Assembly (NCBI GenBank): GCA_028673005.1
Contig: CM054116.1
Location: forward strand, 73,917,315-73,981,314
Source of the DNA: Tanypteryx hageni
Lineage: Eukaryota; Arthropoda; Insecta; Odonata; Petaluridae
Direction of reading: 5' to 3'
DNA: 64,000 nt
The notes beneath the pieces were generated by a model. That model had not been told where the DNA came from. It saw nothing but the letters and a program-made list of their open reading frames with translations, and did no database searches. Each line of letters begins with the position of its first letter. Position 1 is the first letter of the stretch. Below, piece after piece: positions 59,291-64,000 of this stretch. A program made the position numbers and the translations under genes.

Positions 59291-60330
59291 CTAACTTTCT
59301 AAAGTAATTAGACTTTCTCAGACTTTCTTAAGACCTGAGTCGTAAATTTGATGCGCGCGATTTTCGTCCGACATATCGCCATTTACAATTTTCTTTTATC
59401 TTGTCTCTCCCGTTCTCGCTCCCTTGATTCCTCCTCCTCCTCCATCGCTCAAAGTTTTACCGCTTCATTTTTCTGCGCGCGTTTGTTATTTTTGGCAGCC
59501 TCAACTTCGCCGTCTATCGCAGAAATCATCGATCGGTCTTTGTTTAGGGGATGGTGGAAACGTGAACCTTTTTGTTCGTGTTTTGTCACGCACGCTCTTA
59601 GAGAGGCGGCTTTAATCGAAGACATAATTGCGCAGGGAGAAATTAAGATCCTTTTACATCGTATTACTTTTCTAAGGTTTTTGGTAGGCCGTAGTGTTTT
59701 GGAAATGAGGATAAATAGTGTATGCGCGCTTAGTACTTTTTCTTGATTTAGTCTTTGCATTTTTAAGAATAAAGCTAGAGACGTTTTCCAGAAGATACTC
59801 GACATGCGCTTAATGATTTGAGAGATTTTTGGTCAGAATTTATAAAATTTAAGAGTTGAATGGATATAATTAATCGCGGAATTCAAGCCTAGAAAACGAC
59901 TGAAGAAATTTTATCTGTGACTTTTGCTACAAACGGAAATTAAACGAAACACCTGACATTAAAATGCTTTTTATGGCTTTATTCGGTTTCATACTGCTGC
60001 TCATATTTTTAAATATACATAAAAGGACCATTATAACATCATTTGATATACCTTCCCTTTCTCACCAGTCTTTCTCTCCTATGTGCGATTTTAATTTTTT
60101 TTACATGTGGTCTTTCAGATTTACATATTATTGAACGAAATGGATCGCATGGACTTGTATTCGTAGTGGTCTAATACCGAAATTGGTTTTTAGATTGGCG
60201 TGATGTTTTACTCAAAAATTACGGAAATGGAAGTAAGTTAAACTGGGATTAGACCATAATGATTGCCAATTACAGTCAAGCCTAACGTAGCTGAAAAACG
60301 AATACACGGCATGGATTCACTTAAAATCTG
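59289..60330. other. Unique DNA, no gene recognised
   Basis: A 132-codon frame (59348-59746) overlaps a 118-codon frame on the other strand. Neither has a recognised domain. Confidence 0.4.
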
Positions 60331-60660
60331 GTTTGGAATCCCCAGCCCACGGGTCGAATACGGCTTCGAGAGCGTTTTGCGCGGCCCGCGAAGCTGTGAT
60401 GAAAAAGAGATCTGTAAAGTTTAGCGCACAAATTCAAATTTTTGTACTCAGATTATGAAAATGAAACATTTAATATTGAATTGTTAATCCTAAAGACCTC
60501 ACATAGAATTGATTTTCTCTTGTATGACACCTTAAAATTATTAGATAGCTTTCGATTTAAACTCGAGTCCAGCCCGCCTGAGCATTGGCAACGTCCAGTG
60601 CGGCCCCGAAGGCTTCGCTACTACAAATGCGGCCCGCCATGTAGTAAATGTTGCTCACCT
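60331..60660. mobile_element. Possible old hAT-like fragment
   Basis: AATCCCCAGCCCACGGGTCG near 60338 and GCGCGGCCCGCGAAGC near 60378 face GCGGCCCGCCATG near 60632 and a following TTGCTCACC. GCGGCCCGC words close to the ends are frequent in hAT elements, but I could not define matching termini or a duplication. Confidence 0.3.
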
Positions 60661-61860
60661 CCCGCTTCGCAGCCTAAATTCCCGATGATACTCTGTTGGA
60701 AGATTCAGGACACGCCAATTTATTTGAGGCATTTTTTAAATTTGTAGGCTGACTAAAACTCCGGAGAAATATATTTTTAGTTCGCACACTTTTTTATTGG
60801 TCTCGAAATTATTCACGTCGAATCAATGTAAAATCATTTTCGACACTGCAATCATTCTGGTCTACATTCCCGTTGTAAAATCGACGATATTTATCTTACA
60901 AAAAGCCCGCTAAAACGTTTTCCATCGGCTCGGAGCAGTGTTAATTTTTCTCACGCAATGTTCATTTATGACTTGAATTCCTCTCATGCAGCGTTATCCT
61001 CAGCTACCCAAGCCTTTCTAGTTTTGATACGCTTTTCTCCGCATTTTCCTTTCGCCCTTAGTCAAACTTGTTATTTACTTTTCGCCTAAACCCCACTCAT
61101 CTTAATCGCGTTTCACTTTGTCTTCCACGGTTCAAATTTCAGGCGCCACCCAACGCTTACATGAGAATTCCGCCTCTCTCCCTTTCGATGAACTCTTATA
61201 GTATTAACACCCCCTTCCCTTTCATCTCTCTCTTCTCCTTCCTCTTGACTCTCTCGTATCTGCACCTCATCATCCCATTCCCTTTTTCCTCCCCTTCATC
61301 TCATGCGATTAACATTTCTATCCACCTTCCCCAACTCAAATCTTCCATGCCCCCAAGCTTTCCTTACCTTACGGAAACACTAAACCATCCTTCAGTGTTT
61401 GCCTACCACTCCTCGGTACACCCATCTACTCCTCCCCATCCTCCTTCACCGACTCCAAAAACCTTTGCCTTGTCGCCCTCTCTCTCCTATTCCTTTGTCA
61501 CTCCGTGTCAGTCTAGAGAAGCACACTCCTTTTCCCTCTCCAGACTCGTGTCTTATCACTCCGTTTTGGGTGGTATTGGGGTGGAGTGGGCGGGGAGGCG
61601 TTTCGCTTTCTAAGGTCTTCGGGCCAAGACCCCTTTTGGCTTATACCTGCCTGCTTTTGAAGGTGGTTCTAACGCGCGGATGTCTTTTGAGGATTGTGGT
61701 AGGAGACTACTAAGGTGTCTACGTCATTAGATGAGACTTCGATCGCTTCTGTTCTTTTCCTGACGTCTGGCGGCGATCGTTCTGTGTCGCATGTTGTCTG
61801 CGTATACGTTTAAGCTCAATTTTTAGCGGATTTTCCAAAAAACTCCGCTTATACGTTCGG
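60661..61860. other. Unique DNA with a pyrimidine-rich part (61060-61560)
   Basis: A 181-codon frame at 61068-61613 runs through C/T-rich DNA with Ser/Pro/Leu/Phe composition and no domain. Not called as a gene. Confidence 0.45.
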
Positions 61861-62092
61861 TTTGTCCGTCTGACGCGCTAACTTCTCCTAAACAAAAGTT
61901 GATAGAGATGCCGTTTTTTGTGGATTGGTTTTGTATTTTGTCTCGTGCACGTTTTACTTTGGAGGCCCGTCTGTCTGTAACACACGCTAACTCCTAAACG
62001 AAAGCAGCTAGAGACTTCGTTTTTTCGCCATTAGATTATGTGTTCTGTCGCGTTGTGCACGTTTACTCTATTTGTCCGTATGTCTGTCTAAA
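61861..62092. repeat. Diverged tandem duplication, period about 105-109 bp
   Basis: GTCCGTCTGACGCGCTAAC at 61864 and GTCTGTCTGTAACACACGCT at 61969 start parallel segments that share a TCCTAAACRAAAG word, an AGAGA word, CGTTTTTT and TTGTGCACG-like ends. A third start GTCCGTATGTCTGTCT is at 62074. The (GTCYG)n starts recall family R and the 9960 repeat. Confidence 0.65.
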
Positions 62093-64000
62093 AATATTTT
62101 TGAAAAAATCTCTATTGACTGTTGCTTTATTACTTGTTTCGTTATAGTTTTAATCGCGTTTACTGGAAAAAGAAAAATAAATATTTGGGAATTTCGTCGC
62201 CTGGCGTCGTAGCACGGTGAAAGTGATGTGTCGAGTTTATCGTCAGATTTAACACGCAGAGGAATTGATTTGAATTCCTGGGTAATCGACGCTCGGTGCT
62301 CTTTTATTATCAGCATAATAATGGATTTATATTCGTCCTCGGCGACAAGCCATCACACTTCTTTCACATGTGCGTCATCTCTCTTTGATGGGGCGGCGGC
62401 GTCGATGAAGTAACACGTTTAATTGGGACGCGAATAAAAACGAGCTCGCGGGCGGGAATGCATCCGCAAATGCGTTTTCGCGAAAAAGAGGAAACTAAAG
62501 CGATGCGGCCCGACACGTTCTTTTTTTTTGTTTCGTTAATACTCGTGTAAACTCTCTTCCATAGACGAGATTCCTTTGGTGGACGCTCACGACTCCGCTT
62601 CTTCTTTAAAAAAAAAAATATTATTTGCTTTCGCACGCGTCTCAATCACGTTTTCCTCGCGCCAATCATGCGGATTTCAATTGCCGAGACGTCCTCTTTT
62701 GTGTTGCTTTCGTTTCGGCTCCGCCGTCCATTTCTCGTCCTCTCGGAAAACGAATTCCTAGTCTCCGCTTCGATTGATAGCTGCCCCCCACTTGTCTGCT
62801 TGCGCTCGATTTCGGCGCAATATTTCAGCGCTCAATATCGAATTTTATTCCGCTCTCCAATAATTATTTTCATTTCCGACGCTAAAAAAAAAAAACGGAA
62901 ACATTTCGTCGCTCGCGAATTTGAATTATTTTGCGTTTTCTCTGTCTGTATCTCCGTCCTTTACTTTTTAGCGACGCGTCCTTTTTCATTTTAATGGGTC
63001 TTCTTTTCCCCTTCGAAAATACTCATTTTTTTGTACGCGAGATTATAGAGTTCTCGTTCCTTTTTTTATGTTTCCATCGGATTTTTTCGTCATTCCATTT
63101 CCAATTTGTTTTACGTTTTCATCTCTACGGAGTCGCTGATTAGCCTTCCTCGCCTAATTTAAAAAAAACGAAGACTCATTTTTTTGCGACTCTTCGCCGG
63201 TTTTTATCCCCTGTCCTGAATAACCTTCTGCAGCATTGCGACCCATATAATTGCATCGCAGCGCGTTTTATTTTTTCTCTCGCCAGGTCTTTTTCTTTAG
63301 AAATCCTCATAGACTGAATCGACACATCGGGCGTTTTTTGACCTGCTGTTTGTTTTTCGATTCCTGTTGCAAAATTAAGTTTTGGTAGTGTTTTGTTTTA
63401 CTCTCTCCTCTACCTTATGTGGATGTGTCCAGTTGCTGGGTTTTTGCTATTATCCCGAAGTATAAACTTATTTTTCGATGATAGCTCTATTTTGCATGAT
63501 TACCTTTCGGTTAGAAGTAGTTAGCCTTAGATCTTAGCCAAATTCACAATTCTCACGGTATAAGTAACTCGTCTTTCTTGCATTATAACTAAAACGAGCA
63601 AGGATTTTAGAAATAGAATAGCTTTATTCATTTTTCCGAATTGTTTAGAAATATTTTCACCTTTCACGGGAACACTCGATAATTTCGAACAATTAACACG
63701 AATCATTTCGAGACGGCGTGTTTTTCTAAAGTTGCTATTTCAGTTATCCAAAAATGTCTTTCCTTTATGTATCTTAGTATTTATTAGGGATTCACCATCA
63801 CATTCGTTTATTTATTTATTTTTATTCGATCTCTATTTTTGCTATTATTCATCTGCAATCGGCCTAGTGCAGGGATTTTTGTCGGCACGTCACAGAAAAA
63901 ATTGTTAATTGACTGTCTCCATGACATTTTTCCATTTTTGACTCAATACTAAAGACTATATCTAACGAGATTTCAATTGTATGGAATTTCTGGCTAATCA
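62093..64000. other. Unique DNA, no gene recognised
   Basis: CpG-containing from 62200 to about 63300, AT-rich afterwards. Several overlapping frames of 60-108 codons on both strands show no domain. Confidence 0.45.

Noticed and set aside
61068..61613. 181-codon frame
   Set aside because: Pyrimidine-driven composition with no recognisable motif.

Overview
The window reads as gene-poor, repeat-rich nuclear DNA from an arthropod, most likely an insect. The reasons are a tRNA-derived SINE with an RTE-like partner LINE, a pogo/Tigger element, hAT-type elements with 8-bp target duplications, many (TA)n arrays, and CpG dinucleotides that do not look depleted. I cannot name a lower taxon from sequence alone. 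I found no convincing host protein-coding exon, rRNA, CRISPR array or bacterial-style operon. The open reading frames that look like proteins are all transposable-element remnants. The rest are translations of polypyrimidine/polypurine DNA or microsatellites.

Layout. 1-2.9 kb: AT-rich DNA, a pyrimidine tract and a 23-bp minisatellite. 2.9-3.3 kb: a near-perfect inverted repeat whose two 115-bp arms each carry the same tRNA-Gly-like gene. 3.8-6.8 kb: two head-to-head copies of a dispersed repeat called family R here; further copies lie at 33.9-34.5 and 53.6-54.7 kb. 7-10.2 kb: purine minisatellite, a LINE 3' fragment, a diverged ~146-bp tandem array. 11-23 kb: long polypyrimidine and polypurine tracts alternating with CpG-containing unique DNA. 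23.2-25.9 kb: a 2.7-kb hAT-like element with an 8-bp target-site duplication, holding a second hAT-like MITE with its own 8-bp duplication. 26-30 kb: unique DNA and a pyrimidine tract. 30.1-33.0 kb: a complete tRNA-SINE with a 10-bp duplication, then a complete Tigger element (30634-33029) with terminal inverted repeats, TA duplication and a frameshifted DDE transposase. 33-46.9 kb: microsatellites, R copy C, tracts and unique DNA. 46.9-50.9 kb: a LINE fragment, then a second pogo/Tigger-like element (48095-50873) split by a LINE (49446-50736, 11-bp duplication). 53.6-57.2 kb: R copy D, then a decayed RTE-like LINE whose 3' end resembles the body of the SINE. 58.7-59.3 kb: a small element bounded by (TA)n/(CA)n. 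The remainder is mostly unique DNA.

No genes here act together as a pathway. The relations visible are between parasites: the SINE probably uses the RTE machinery because they share a 3' region, LINE and hAT insertions are nested in older DNA transposons, and every transposase or reverse transcriptase is broken. The stretch is best read as intergenic or large-intron DNA.
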